From Asterella californica (taxonomy: Eukaryota > Streptophyta > Marchantiopsida > Marchantiales > Aytoniaceae): a DNA stretch of 64,000 nucleotides. Positions 21,546-32,410 of this stretch are shown piece by piece. The stretch covers positions 4,464,001-4,528,000 of the forward strand of contig JAYKYS010000002.1 in assembly GCA_036924285.1 (NCBI GenBank), read 5' to 3'. The notes under the pieces were generated by a model. The model searched no databases and was not told the origin of the DNA. It worked only from the letters and a program-made list of their open reading frames with translations. Made by a program: the position numbers and the translations under genes. Each line of letters opens with the position of its first letter. Within the stretch, counting starts at the first letter, position 1.

Positions 21546-22553
21546 GAAACTACAGGATGGAATGACCCTGTAGACACTATGTCAGTGCATGCTTATGTTG
21601 CAAGAAGTCATCATGAAGCTGTACTAGAAGAAAAACGCAGGAGGGAGGATGCAGGTGAGGCTTCTACAGCCAAACGACCTGCTACAAGGAGTGAAAGGGC
21701 TAGATCAGAGACAAGGCAGGAGACAACACCTACTCGGGAGGAGACTATGGAGGATCTACCACCTACAACACCAAAGGAGAAGGAGAGAAGCAAGGAGAAG
21801 GGTAAGATGCCTGCATACAAAATTCAGTCTGACATTGAGATTGCTACAGACTTGAAGCAGGTGTTAGAGAACCGTATCTTGAATGGGAAAGTTGAGTTTA
21901 CTTTGGGTGAGATTCTTGGGATTGCAAAGCGTGAGTTCCATGAGGTTATCATAGATATCATCAAGAGGAAACGTCAGATTTTGGGTGAAGCAGCTACGCT
22001 TAATGCTCTAGGGACCAAACTGTCGGATGATGAGGAAGATGAGATTGCTGGTTACTGCTCTCAAGTATCAGAAGGGAGATCCTATCAGCACGTGAGGTTT
22101 GAAGATGAGGTGGAAGTATCGCAGAAGAGCCACTACTCTCACAACCATTGGGCAAGAGCAACCACAAAGACCTTAGTGAAGCTGGGAGATCTAGAGGAAC
22201 CTGTGGTGGCGTTGATTGATCATGACTCAGAGATTAATCTGATGTCTAAGGAGCTGTACAAGCGTGGGAGATGGTCCATAGACACCGACCATGGATGGCT
22301 TATCCGCGCTGCCAAGAACCAGAGGGGAGAACTCTATGGTGCTTGTCCCAACATCAAGGTAACTGTGGATGACATCAGTGATGTTCAGAATTTCTTTGTA
22401 CAAGACATGTCAACCTATCCTATCATTCTAGGGCAGCCTTACATTACTGCTGTTAGAATAGAGACACGAGTTATGGATGATGGTTCAGCCTATGCTAGGA
22501 TACGTAGTAGAGACGGCAAAAGAGCTGTTCAGTTTTTGACCGTTGCTGCATAA
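21546..22553 (+). pseudogene. Gag C-terminal linker and aspartic protease (G3)
   Basis: Same frame as the preceding Gag segment, open to TAA 22551. It contains the conserved linker (KVEFTLGEILGIAKREFHEV), an acidic stretch and the protease: ALIDHDSEINLMS, then ILGQPYITAVR and the YARIRSRDGKRAVQ end. G1 and G2 have DHGS; here the Gly codon has become Asp (GAC), which should abolish the flap-side active-site turn. The TAA replaces an Asn-region codon of G2 (SANHERN). Confidence 0.85.
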
Positions 22554-22902
22554 CATGAGAGGAATCATGATAGCTTGAGAGACCGTCCACTGCCTAAGAT
22601 TACTCAGGAGTTTAGAGAGTCTAGGGGTTTTGGCAGAGTACCATTGAAGAGCGAGACTTCAACGGTACAGTAGAGCTAGGATTCTCGCCTGATCCAGTAG
22701 AGCATGAAGCTTTATCCACTAGCTTCTTAGGATTGACGTCATGTGGATCAGTGTGTTATAGGAAGGTAGAGAATCTGAAGAGGTTTGAGAGGCAACATGT
22801 GAAGTATGTACAGTACTCTTTATGGAATAGTGGAGAGTTAGCCGGAGATGAATACATATCTGGAGTGTTTGAAGAACAGTATTTGTAGATACTATAGGAG
22901 AG
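22554..22902 (+). pseudogene. Damaged protease-RT linker (G3)
   Basis: It continues the homology to G2 (HERN, SLRD, LPKITQEFRES) but has a TAG near 22671 and changes frame before the RT segment. I see no conserved catalytic residues. Confidence 0.55.
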
Positions 22903-24396
22903 TTGAAATCTATAGTAGAAAGTTCTATAGATGATGTAGATAGAGTGGTGAGAGTGAGCTCCAAGGAGCTTTATGATGTAATTGATAAGTTTATAGATCG
23001 ACAAGAGGTGTATGTGGAGACCAAGTACAAGTCAGTGGCAAAGAAAGTCAAACCAGTGGCTTTGCCTTTACCACTCGATTACAATCAGAAGATGGAGCAA
23101 GCTGCACGAGAACCGACGCTCAGAGGACCGAGAAGAATTGTGCACCAGTTCACAGAAACAACACTGAAGGAGCTGAGGATTGGAGGTGATGGATTTCTTA
23201 CTGAGCAAGAGAAGAAGAGCTTCAAGGAGATGCTATCTAGGCATGGTAAGGCGTTTGCGTTTGAGTCACATGAAGTAGGATGTGTAGATCCAAGTGTAGT
23301 TGCACCTATGGTAATCTTTACTATACCGCATGTGCCTTGGAATCTACGTCCTATCCCTGTACCTAGAGCTCATCTACCAAAGCTGATAGACTTGCTCAAT
23401 GAGAGGATTATGATGGGTATCTTGGAACCATCTATAGCTCCCTACTCTAGCAGATGGTTTACTGTTCCGAAGAAGAGTGGAGCTTTGAGATTCATTCAAG
23501 ATATGCAGCCAGTTAACAAGGTGACTATCAGGAATATGGGTATAGGACCTATTGTAGACGAGTTTGCAGAGGCTTTTGCTGGTCGTGCTATCTATTCAAT
23601 GGGAGATTTATATTCAGGGTATGATCAGTTTCAGTTATCCTCTGAGAGTAGAGACTTGACTACAATGAGGACACCTTTGGGATTACTAAGGATGTGCACC
23701 TTGCCACAAGGTGCTACCAATTCTGTAGCACATATGATGAATGGCATGAACAAAGTTTTGAGGGACTTCATTCCTGAAAAAACTATGCCATTCCTTGATG
23801 ATTTGCCGATCAAAGGATGTGATGAGGAGGAGAAGAATGAGGCAATGGATCAGAGGGGGTGCCGTAAGTTTGTTGTAGATCACATAGCCGACTGTGATAA
23901 GATATTGAGTCGACTGGAGGAGGTTCATTTGACTTTATCAGGAGCAAAGTCTGTATTTGGAGAACAGGAGGTGTTAATAGTGGGACACCTATGTGGATCT
24001 TATGGTCGGAAACCTTGTCCAAACAAGGTTGATGCCATTCGAAGAATGAAGGAGACGTGTGGATCGGTTACTGAGGTGAGAAGATTTCTAGGTGCCTGTG
24101 TGTTTTATCATATATGGATTCCACCCTTTGCACATGTAGCAGATCCGTTGTACAAGTTGCTGAGGAAGGGGCAGAGATTTCAGTGGCAAGAGGAGCAAAG
24201 CGAGTCTATGAAGAAGTTGAAGGATCTGTTGTCTTCACCACCAACCCTACGGAAGGTAACATATGAGTTGGGCAGATCTGTTATCCTTACTGTTGATACT
24301 AGTCCTATTGGCATTGGATGGGCTATAGGACAAGATGATCAGGATGGAAATAGATATGTGGTGCGTTTTGGTGCTAAGGTATTAAGTTCACGGTAG
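22903..24396 (+). pseudogene. Reverse transcriptase and RNase H N-terminal half (G3)
   Basis: A 497-codon open frame, part of a polyprotein (the first codon is TTG, not a real start). Counting from 22903: linker 1-110, RT from about 115 (GKAFAFESHEVGC), fingers APYSSRWFTVPKK near 180-191, first catalytic Asp at about 235 (SMGDLYSGYDQ), LPQGATNSVAH about 267, active site PFLDD at 297-300, then the connection and RNase H start (VILTVDTSPIGIGW) near 450. Both RT active-site regions are intact. The frame ends at TAG 24394 where G1 reads CAA in DRQRNYPQ; the sequence continues in frame. Confidence 0.9.
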
Positions 24397-25455
24397 AGAG
24401 ACTACCCTCAGGTCAAGAGAAAACTATGGGGAGTAGTTACTGCGATGAAGAGTGACAAGGAATACTTGATAGGAGCACCTGTGGTTGCGGAGACAGATTG
24501 TTTACCTCTCTTGGGAATGATCACTAGCTGTACAACTCCAGATATTGCTATGTTGAGGTGGATAGCATATATAAAGTCCTTGAACCCAGAGTTTAGACAT
24601 ATTGCAGGAAAAGACAATCCTGTGGCAGATATGTTATCAAGGGCTAGGTACTACGGTGAGAAAGAAATGATAGATGACCAGGAGGATGTGGGAACAGAGT
24701 TCTATTCTAGTGTTCTTGCTAGAAAGGATAGAAGCTGTTTTGCAGCTCCATTGGAGTTATTTGAGGAAACTATGTACGATGGCGAGTGGTTGGATCTTGG
24801 GCGCTATTTGAGTTCATTGGAAAGGCAAGAAGGCTGGTCTGATGCAGATTTCAAGAGGATCCGTAGAACAGCTTATGGGTATTTTTTATATGGAGGACAT
24901 CTATGGAAGCGCCCTAAGCTACAAGGAGGTGTACCACAGCGGGTGGTATGTGACCTAGAATTGCAGCAGAAGCTGATCAAGGAGTTCCATGAGAGTCTAT
25001 GGGCCGGTCATAGAGGAGTTTGGGCTACATTTGCCAAGATAAAGGAGAAGTATTGGTGGAAGGGTATGTATAAAGATGTAGTACAATTTGTTTCATCCTG
25101 TATATCTTGCCAGATGTATTCCAACATACGTCATCGTGATGGATTGCATCCTACTTATCCTTTAGCCATTCATTACAAATGGGTAGTGGATCTGGTAACT
25201 ATGCCATTTGGGCTTGGACAAATGAGGTATCTAGTCTTGGCTAGAGAAGATCTATCTAACCAAGTCGAAGGCCGGGCCCTGAGGACGAAGACCACTGCTA
25301 GTGTCTGCCGCTTTCTACTTGAAGATGTTATTTGTAGGTATGGGTGTGTGGGAAAGATCACTGCAGATAGGGGCGAGCTGGATTCACAAGAAGCAGTTGA
25401 GTTCTTCAAGCGATTGGGAATCAAGTTGGCGTTAACCACTGCTTACAATCCTTAA
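24397..25455 (+). pseudogene. RNase H C-terminal half and integrase core (G3)
   Basis: In frame with the previous segment. RNase H ends with GKDNPVADMLSRARY. The integrase zinc module is FHESLWAGHRG (two His) and SSCISCQ (two Cys). The first catalytic Asp is in WVVDLV and the second in ITADRGEL; the Glu lies just past the stop (GKSERG). Integrase acts on the LTR ends in the nucleus. The frame ends at TAA 25453 in NP-stop-RNGKSE; the G1 copy has GAA here, so the lost codon may have been Glu or Gln. Confidence 0.9.
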
Positions 25456-26136
25456 AGGAATGGCAAGAGCGAAAGAGGTCATCCGTCAATCATCAAAGCT
25501 TTGGTAAAAGCTTGCAAGGGTAAGATCCGTGAACGGCCTAGACTGCTACCGTTTGCTTTATGGGCAGACCGTACAACTCATAGTACCGTTACAGGTTACA
25601 TGCCAGCAGAATTGATACTAGGACAGAAACCTGTGATGCCGATTGAGGAGGTTGTGTCTACTTGGAATGTTTTGCCATGGGAAGATGGTAGAAGTACGGA
25701 GGATCTTCTTGCATTAAGGATCCAGCAGTTAGAACGAAGACCTGAGGATGTTGCCAAAGCTGTTGAAAGATTGAAGATTGCTAGAGAGAGAAACAAAGGC
25801 AGATTTGATAGAACGCATAGATTACGACCCAAACCAGTTAAAGAAGGTGATTGGGTGTTAGTCTATGATAATAGTCTTGATAATCAGCATAGCACTATCA
25901 GGAAGTTCTCCAAGAGATGGTTTGGACCTTATGTGGTGTTAGAAGTTTAGGATAATGCCACTTACTCCTTGAGAGAGTTAGATGGTGCAGTGCTCAAGAT
26001 ACCAGTCGCACGAAAGAGAATCAAGCTCTTTAGGAGGAGAGGGGACGACCAGAACGTTGCAGAGTTTACAGAGGATGAAGCTGAAGACTCAATGCAGGTT
26101 GAAGATGAGTTTGAAGCCGAAGCTGAAGAGTCTTGA
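25456..26136 (+). pseudogene. Integrase C-terminal region and acidic tail (G3)
   Basis: Still in frame with 22903. It has the catalytic Glu (GKSERGHPSIIKA), GYMPAELILGQKPVMP, RERNKGRFDRTHRL and the C-terminal fold GDWVLVYDNSLDNQHST then FGPYVVLEV. TAG 25948 interrupts where G1 has a Tyr codon. The reading continues to TGA 26134 through an acidic tail (TEDEAEDSMQVEDEFEAE). No chromodomain is visible. A short GWHIPEDVQV tail after the TGA matches G1. Confidence 0.87.
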
Positions 26137-26170
26137 TCTGGATGGCACATACCGGAGGATGTGCAAGTTC

Positions 26171-26182
26171 AGAGGGGGTGGA
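26171..26182 (+). promoter_or_regulatory. Polypurine tract of G3
   Basis: AGAGGGGGTGGA directly precedes the TGTCG of the 3' LTR and matches the tract of G1. It would prime plus-strand synthesis. Confidence 0.8.
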
Positions 26183-27575
26183 TGTCGCGCTACTTGACGA
26201 CTACATGCTTGACTTCTACTCCGACGCTTGAGTTTAGTAGTTCTAGAAGTTAGCTCATATTACTTCTAGTCCTTTATACATATGTTAGACACCTTTGCAT
26301 ACGGTGTTGACACTATTGTGTTATATATTTTGAGTCTTAGTAGGTTGATAGTATGTTATCTATCTTGTTCAAGCACTCCTGCGCTTGTGCAAATGATATC
26401 ATGCTTATCTATGTTGTGAAAGTACATAACTTAGGGTTTCCATGCTGATAAGGGTTTAAGCTCATGGGTTGTACTTACATGTCGCCCATGCATGCTTTCT
26501 AGATTGGTTAAGTTATCTTTTAGGGTTACGTGTTATTTTACATGCCTTCGCGTGAAGTTTAAGATTTACGCTGGCACTTTAGGGGGCCACCTAAAGTGAA
26601 GCCTTTGAGTGAAGTTGAGTTGCCATGTGGATTAGGGCACTATAGGACAACCAAGTGGAGCTATGAACTCCCATTGGTCTGTTTTTGTCTTTAGTTTAAC
26701 TCTAAATTTAGAAACAGAGCTCTAAAGGAGAGTTCGAGCATTTGGTGAGGGGGACTTCGAAATCTGAGTGCACATGAGGGTAGAGCTCGTCATGCCAAGC
26801 ACTTCCAGTGAAATTTTCGATCGATTTGAGGCAATAAAGACGAAGTTATGAGCAATTGAAGTTCTGATTGTACCAGAATTGAATCACTTTTGTTGGATTT
26901 AGGATTTTCAGTGTCACTTGCAGCAGATGAAATTGCTTCAAAACTTCGAGGTTGTGTTCTCTGCCAGCAGGGCTACGATTTCCCAAAAATTTTAGCATCG
27001 ATTGAGTGACTGAGTAATTCAGGGCGGCCGCTGAAGCAGAGGGGGTCTGAAAAGCTCTTAATCTAGAGCAGCGACTTCAGAGGAGGAGATCTGGAGTTCT
27101 GTGTACATTCAGGAGTCCTAAATTCACAGGGGTGTTCACCATCCTGTAGACTCCAAATCCTGTAAGAATATTTGAAATTGATCGAGCCAATCTTCTGTTA
27201 AAGGTCGAAATAGCCATCTAGGTACCAGAAATTGCCGTAGTTTTCTTGCCTAGAACTTTTCCGTCCATATCTCCGTGTCAGAATTTGATCTCAGGCTGAA
27301 ACTTCTTGTGTGAGTTCAGTAGTACCTCGTTTGCATGTAGGGGAAGTTTAGAAGTCTAAACCTTCATAGTTTTCTTCTCCATGAGTGTCAAAGTTCGCCG
27401 CCGGATCCTATTACTGCCAGCTAGACCTGAATTTCACTTTCTGAGTATATTACTAGATCTTACACATCTGTGTGAGTGTTTATAGCCCTATTGTGACCTG
27501 AAAGCCAACCTCTTGAGTAAACAACCACAGCCAGAAGCCCGGGGCTTTTCTAGGTAGACGGATCACACTCCGACA
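26183..27575 (+). repeat. 3' LTR of G3
   Basis: Collinear with 18828-20225. The differences I see are mostly transitions, with a 5-base loss (GAGGA after GCAGAT) and one-base indels. It ends CACACTCCGACA at 27575, followed by ACGAGATCAGG of the C2 ORF1. Confidence 0.93.
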
Positions 27576-29136
27576 ACGAGATCAGGCACTCATCAGAAGA
27601 CGTTTCGAGTGCGAGAAGATGACTCCAGAATAAGAAGACAGATGTACAGAAAACGCATCACCGCCTAGGAAGATGAGGCCTAGGAGTGTGCCTAGGAAGA
27701 CCGCCTCTTTTTCGATCATTCATTCTGGATCGGAGTCTGATTCTCAGAAGAAGACGCTGAGCACCAGAACCGCGTAGAAGACAGCTTCTGCAACTACAGG
27801 GAGTCTTCCGAAGACTCCAGAAGCCGAAATTTGGGTTGACATTCCGACTGTGACTCGAGGAAGCGCAGCAAAGAAAACCGCTCCTGCAGTGAGAAGAGAT
27901 CTTCCACCCCGGAAGATGAGAAGAGTAGTGTCTTCTCGCGCGCAGAAGCAGAAGACCACAGTGATGGAAGAGGCATCCTTGCCTCTGGAAGACAAGCAAG
28001 ACACCTCCGATCGGATTGTGAAGATGAACCTGTCTTCTCCGAGAAGAAGGTTGGAGGAATTCAGCACCTTCTTTCATTCGGAGATCTAGCCAGCTATGGA
28101 GTTGGTGGAGAAGCGCACGATGGCTTAGGAGAAGTCATTGCGACCTAGATTCGATCTGCGCATCCTGATGCAACAGGAAGATGTCCAGAAGAAGGTGGAC
28201 GTGCTGGAAGCCAACCTCCGCATCACGGAGAAGCTTGCAGTAAGGTACAAGACAGAAGCAGCCGCTTCGGCCAAGGAGTGAGCATAGCTGAGGAAGAGCA
28301 ACCAGGAGTTGCAGGCACGTCTACAGCAGCGTGACCATAAGGTTCTGCGAGTTAGAGGTAAGATCACATCTCTCGTAGAAGAGAAGACGACATGGAAGGC
28401 ACTGTGGGAAGCTGTAGAAGCACAAGCTGCAGCAGAGAAGATGCATCAAGAAGAAGCAGAAGCCCGAGCAAAGAGACTTATGGCGTAGACGGTGGAAGCA
28501 CTTCGCAAGAAGTTCAACTTCACTGCGGGTAGGAAGCTTCTCACCCTAGCTAGGGAGTGGGATGATCATTCTAGGAGAATGTTAGTGGAGTGCAAGGACA
28601 ACATGTTCCGCTATCTGGATCGGCAGATTGAGGACTTGAAGACACTTTACGATCTTCCCTCGATCCCACAGTCAGCAGCTACATCTTCCCATGCTCTAGG
28701 ACCAGCAATCGAGACAGATTTGGAGAAGGAGGAGTTCGACCTCGCTGTCCACTTGGTAGTGACAACGTTGGAAGCCGAGAAGATCACAGAAGAAGCCTCG
28801 GAAGACAAGGTGTCTTCTGAAAGACGGGAAGTAGAATTGTCTTCTCAGGTGTTTCGAGTGGAGGAGGTGACTTCCTCTGACCACTGTGAAGCCACCTCAG
28901 CTCCCAGCGTCGAACCAGTGTCACAGAAGAACGAGGAAGCGCAGGTGGACTCAGCTTCCCAGAAGACGCTTCAGTCTTCCGAAGCCGTCCTAGAAGAGCA
29001 AGCCACGAACATCGAGGAGGAAGCCATCTCAGTTACATCCGAGGTATCAGCAGGGCTTCTCACTTTATCAGAGGTCGATTTAGGAGTTCAGGTAGAAAAC
29101 GATCAGGAAGAGATCACACCTAGCGAATTAGAGTAG
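27576..29136 (+). pseudogene. 3' part of C2 ORF1 (coiled-coil protein)
   Basis: It resumes the protein cut at 18827: GTHQKTFRVREDDS, then after a frame change ASPPRKMRPRSVPRK and the basic linker (SLPKTPEAEIWVDIP). The coiled-coil part follows (DVLEANLRITEKLAVRYK, LRKSNQELQARLQQRD). The last 214 codons (28492-29136) are open: KKFNFTAGRKLLTLAREW, MFRYLDRQIEDLKTLYD, DLAVHLVVTTLEAEK and an acidic Ser/Glu-rich tail. TAG stops at 28087, 28126, 28285 and 28486 stand at glutamine positions of C1. No enzyme motif is seen; the protein sits in the gag position. Confidence 0.75.
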
Positions 29137-30180
29137 GTAGCAAGTTAAGAGGACAGTTGACTTGTTAATTTTGGTAGGAAGCGAAGTTTACTATCTTGGG
29201 AGGGACAACTCCTCTTGTAATTTTAGATGACTTTTCATGTGGTAGCGTATGCAACATAGGAATAGAAAGTAAGTTTCCAAACTAAGCAGGGAGCCGACTG
29301 CATGTGAGGTGGTGGTCTTCTGACAGCGCCTCATTTCCCTTGACTGTGAGTGAGGATTGGAGAGGAACTCTCTCTTGCGACTCAAGTACAGAAGTATAAA
29401 GTAGGACATAGAGTAGGATTTGACATACATGCGAGAGACACATTTTACTGTGCAGATGATCACACATCTTCGTACAGTACACACATTACGTCCAATGCTA
29501 GAGACATACGAATAGATTTGGATTACACCGGAGAGGTCTGCATTCGCTTCTAGCAGTAGATCGAAGATGTAGATAGAAGTAATGGACAGCCTAGAGTAGG
29601 AAATGGCATCATCATGCAGCTGGTGTGTCGAGGAGTAGGAGTAGGAAGTGGAGGGAGTGAGCTTCTCGAAACCAATGTACCTTCTTCTCGAGAAATTGAT
29701 TTCATATTTGAGTGCAGAAGCTTTGTTTGTGTCTTCTGAGCAGTGGATTTCCTCGAATTCACACCCAATTGTGCATGAGAAGCCTTCTTCTTGAGTGGTG
29801 GTGATTGTTAGAAGTTGTGCAGAGTCGAAGCTTGTCTCATCCAGTGGAGCACTTAGGATCCACGTACGGACAGTCCTATGAATAAACGATCCCAGACGAC
29901 AGAAGAAGAAACAAGCCTTCTTCTCACAGTAGAAGATGACATCCTCGAGTAGAAGACTGTGTAACTGTAAGTCAATTTGTGGTCTTCTTCCCCAAATTAC
30001 TACAAGCAAGGATGGCTTGTTAGTTAGGATCCGGACTAGAAGCCTGTCGGAGTCTTAATTTCTCATTTTCATCTTGTTTCCTCTTGTTTGGATTTTCTCT
30101 TCTTCCCCATCTTCTCTCATCTTCTCATCTTCCTATCTTCTCTAGTGAGCTTCCAAGACTTCTATTGAGCTTCCGTGAAG
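29137..30180 (+). other. Non-coding spacer after C2 ORF1
   Basis: Collinear with the C1 spacer (13584-14535). Open stretches on the minus strand (for example 29191-30009) have no counterpart in C1, where that frame is full of stops, so I do not call them genes. The stretch ends in a CT-rich run (ATCTTCTCATCTTCC). Confidence 0.55.
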
Positions 30181-30315
30181 ATGAATGTCGTTGTAGTGCT
30201 ACAGGAAGACCGTTTTCGTAAGCAGAAGCTTGAGAAGGTTACAGAGGACATACACGTTGTGATTGATCTAATCCCGTTGGAAATTGGAAGAGCAATGTGT
30301 GATAGACAGTGGTAA
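30181..30315 (+). pseudogene. Possible start of C2 ORF2, truncated by copia sequence
   Basis: ATG 30181 opens a short frame of 44 codons (LQEDRFRKQKLEKVTEDIH, then VIDLIPLEIG). It follows the CT-rich end of the spacer, where ORF2 is expected; C1 lacks this part because of its deletion. From about 30311 the sequence is copia integrase on the other strand, so this could be the intact ORF2 beginning that C1 lost. The family cannot be shown from so short a piece. Confidence 0.35.
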
Positions 30316-30840
30316 TTTGACGTCTACGAGACAGGAGCTTTCGTATCGTAAACATATCCAAGGAAGATACATCTATCTGCTTTTAGATCTAGTTTCTTAC
30401 GTTTCTCATCAGGTATATGCACATAACAAATACATCCAGAAACTTTAAGGAAAGAAATTATAATTATGCTTACTGTCTCTGAAGACCTCCATCGGTGTTT
30501 GACTATGGACTGCCACTATAGGTGTCCGATTCATCACATACACCGCACATGAAACAACTTCAGCTATGTGTTGGTTCTTGCTCCGCAATCTTGTTCTAAT
30601 GCGAACTGTAATTGCAGGTCTTTTGGTATCGAATGCCATGCTCATGTTGATATGCATCAAACTCTTCAAAAAGATACTCACCTTCTCCACCAACTTGCGG
30701 AAAGTTTGGAAAGCTAACAGTATGTCGATAGATGACTTGTTTCTCAACAAACAGATCCAAGTATAACGAGAATGATCATCAGTGAAGGACATGAAGTTGT
30801 AGTGTCCCAAGATTTCTCCTTTAGCTCATTTAGCATAAAA
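30311..30840 (-). pseudogene. Copia integrase remnant, inverted
   Basis: On the minus strand: the integrase core start GHYNFMSFTDDHSRYTW (first catalytic Asp region), a shortened middle, then AEVVSCAVYVMNRTP and TPMEVF, typical of copia integrase, and downstream at 30440-30311 CICYVHIPDEKRKKLDLK with CIFLGYVYDTKA. The central part, with the second Asp and the Glu, is mostly missing: the open frame joins the two halves over about 30 unrelated residues. A stop near 30445 splits the two parts. Integrase would insert the element cDNA; this fragment cannot. Confidence 0.85.
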
Positions 30841-31640
30841 GATATCGTTCCCATAGAGGATTTGCACAAGTATCGCTGCTCTAAGTTCTAAGATTTGTTC
30901 AAACACACAAACACACGGGTTTTACCTAGAAATCTCGTCTTCTCACAAAACCACACGACTTCCAGACCTTTCAGAAGGTGTTATGGACCTAAACAAACAA
31001 CTTCAACCTAAAATAACACAGATATCTACAAGGAATCTCAGGAAGACACTTTCTGCTTCCAGGTCATGGCTTCCAGTCTTTCCATGACAGTCTTCCCGAA
31101 GCAATTCTTGACTTCTGGGGGTTCAACTCAGCTTCTCGCGCCTCCAAAAGACTGCTTAGATGTTACAATCCTTTGTCGAAGCAGTATTATATCAATAAAG
31201 ATGTTATCTTTGATTGAGCTACAATCTTGGTTTGCTCTTGCACTTGTCGTAGCCATCCTTTGTACCTATTGTAGAACCAAGGAGTCAGTCCACTATAGTA
31301 CCTCAGAGTAGTACGTTGAGTGGAGGATCTAGAGAAATCACTGATTCCAAATCAAAATCAATTTCACATCAGAGGTGTTGTTAGCATTGGCGTCACGTAG
31401 CACAATCTAGTGGGACTAGTGTAGTTTTTCACAAGACGAACGACTGCTATTACATGTATGTTTGACTCGTCCAAATATGTGGATCTTCCACATCCTTGGA
31501 TACTTTGTCTCAAACCTTAGCGTCTACGTCATATCAATTGCAAAGGGAAGTGACTACTGCATCGATTACCTCCCGTAGATCTGAACGGCCAAAACATCTA
31601 ATGAGTAGGTATATTCATGAAAATTTCTTGTTGTACACCA
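30841..31640. other. Unassigned stretch between inverted and forward copia parts
   Basis: About 800 bp with no supported gene. It has several GAAGAC/GTCTTC motifs (31050-31150), a feature of the C elements, so part of it may be C-derived. Short plus-strand frames here are not conserved with anything else in the window. Confidence 0.4.
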
Positions 31641-32410
31641 TGCATATATGATCAATGTTCTTCAGGCACAAGAATCGAGTTCACTTGAGGAGATAATGCA
31701 CAAAGTCCAAGGGGTGAGTGCTATGGAAGCTGAGCTTGTTGCGCTTCACCACCAACAGACTTAGGAGTTGGTGGACTTACTTGAGAATAAGAAGGCAATT
31801 GGTTGCAGGTTAGTCTTCAAGGTCAAGCGCAACTCGGATGATATCATATGTCAGTACAAGGTCATATTGATAGTCAAGGACTAGCACAGCAACATGGAGT
31901 GGATTTTGAGGAGACCTTTGCTCCAGTTGCGAAGATGGTGACTATTCGAACCATAGTAGCAGTTGCGACTCAAAAACTTTGGAAGATGCACCAGATGGAC
32001 TTCAAGTATACCTTTCTCAACGGTGATCTTAAGGAAGAGATCTACATGCAGCAACCTCTAGGTTATGAGGATCTTAAGTTTCTTTCTCGTGTGTGTAAGT
32101 TATGAAAAGTCCTCTATCATCTGAAACAGACACCAAGAGCATGGTGCAAAGATCAATTCTTACTTGCAGTCTCTTGGTTTCCATCTTTGTAGTTCAAACT
32201 CTATCTTATATTCCGTAAGAATACGAGACCGGATTGTGGTGATCACCATCTATGTTGATGATTTGATCCTTACCGATAACTATGAGGAGCTTATTTCCCG
32301 AATCAAGGATCACATGAAATCTGAGTTCAAGATGATAGACTTAGGAGAACTCAAGTACTTCCTTGTTGTGGAATTTGGGAAGGATGTTTGGCTTGTACAG
32401 CGACAGTAGC
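31641..32410 (+). pseudogene. Copia reverse transcriptase remnant
   Basis: The RT starts with AMEAELVALHHQQT and ELVDLLENKKAIGCRLVFKV near 31720-31830, both copia hallmarks. After a frame change, QQHGVDFEETFAPVAKMVTI, KMHQMDFKYTFLNGDL and KEEIYMQQPLGYE are open to TGA 32103. RT continues with YHLKQTPRAWCKDQF, then another frame with VVITIYVDDLIL (active site YVDD, about 32245) and DLGELKYFLVVEFGKDVWL. At least three frames and several stops are present. Confidence 0.9.

Larger units (their letters stand above)
18828..27575 (+). mobile_element. Complete Ty3/gypsy LTR retrotransposon G3, nested in C2
   Basis: An 8.75-kb element with two LTRs (1398 and 1393 bp) bounded by TGTCG and CGACA, an internal Gag-protease-RT-RNase H-integrase order, and a polypurine tract before the 3' LTR. 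The LTRs differ at only about 18 bases plus a few short indels by eye, so insertion is recent relative to G1 and G2. The left flank (TAGTATCTCAG) and right flank (ATCAGGCACTCATCAGAAG) join to match uninterrupted C1 at 12040-12070. The 5-bp target duplication is imperfect (AGGA left, ACGAG right). Coding is broken by about six in-frame stops and at least two frameshifts. Confidence 0.93.

Noticed and set aside
22719..23004. Minus-strand frames overlapping the G3 linker
   Set aside because: Shadows of the plus-strand Pol frame.
18824..27580. Perfect 5-bp target duplication for G3
   Set aside because: Left flank ends AGGA and right flank begins ACGAG; they are similar but not identical, so I report it as imperfect.
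29191..30009. 272-codon minus-strand open frame
   Set aside because: It lies in the C2 spacer; the homologous C1 spacer (13584-14537) has many stops in that frame, and no family is recognised.
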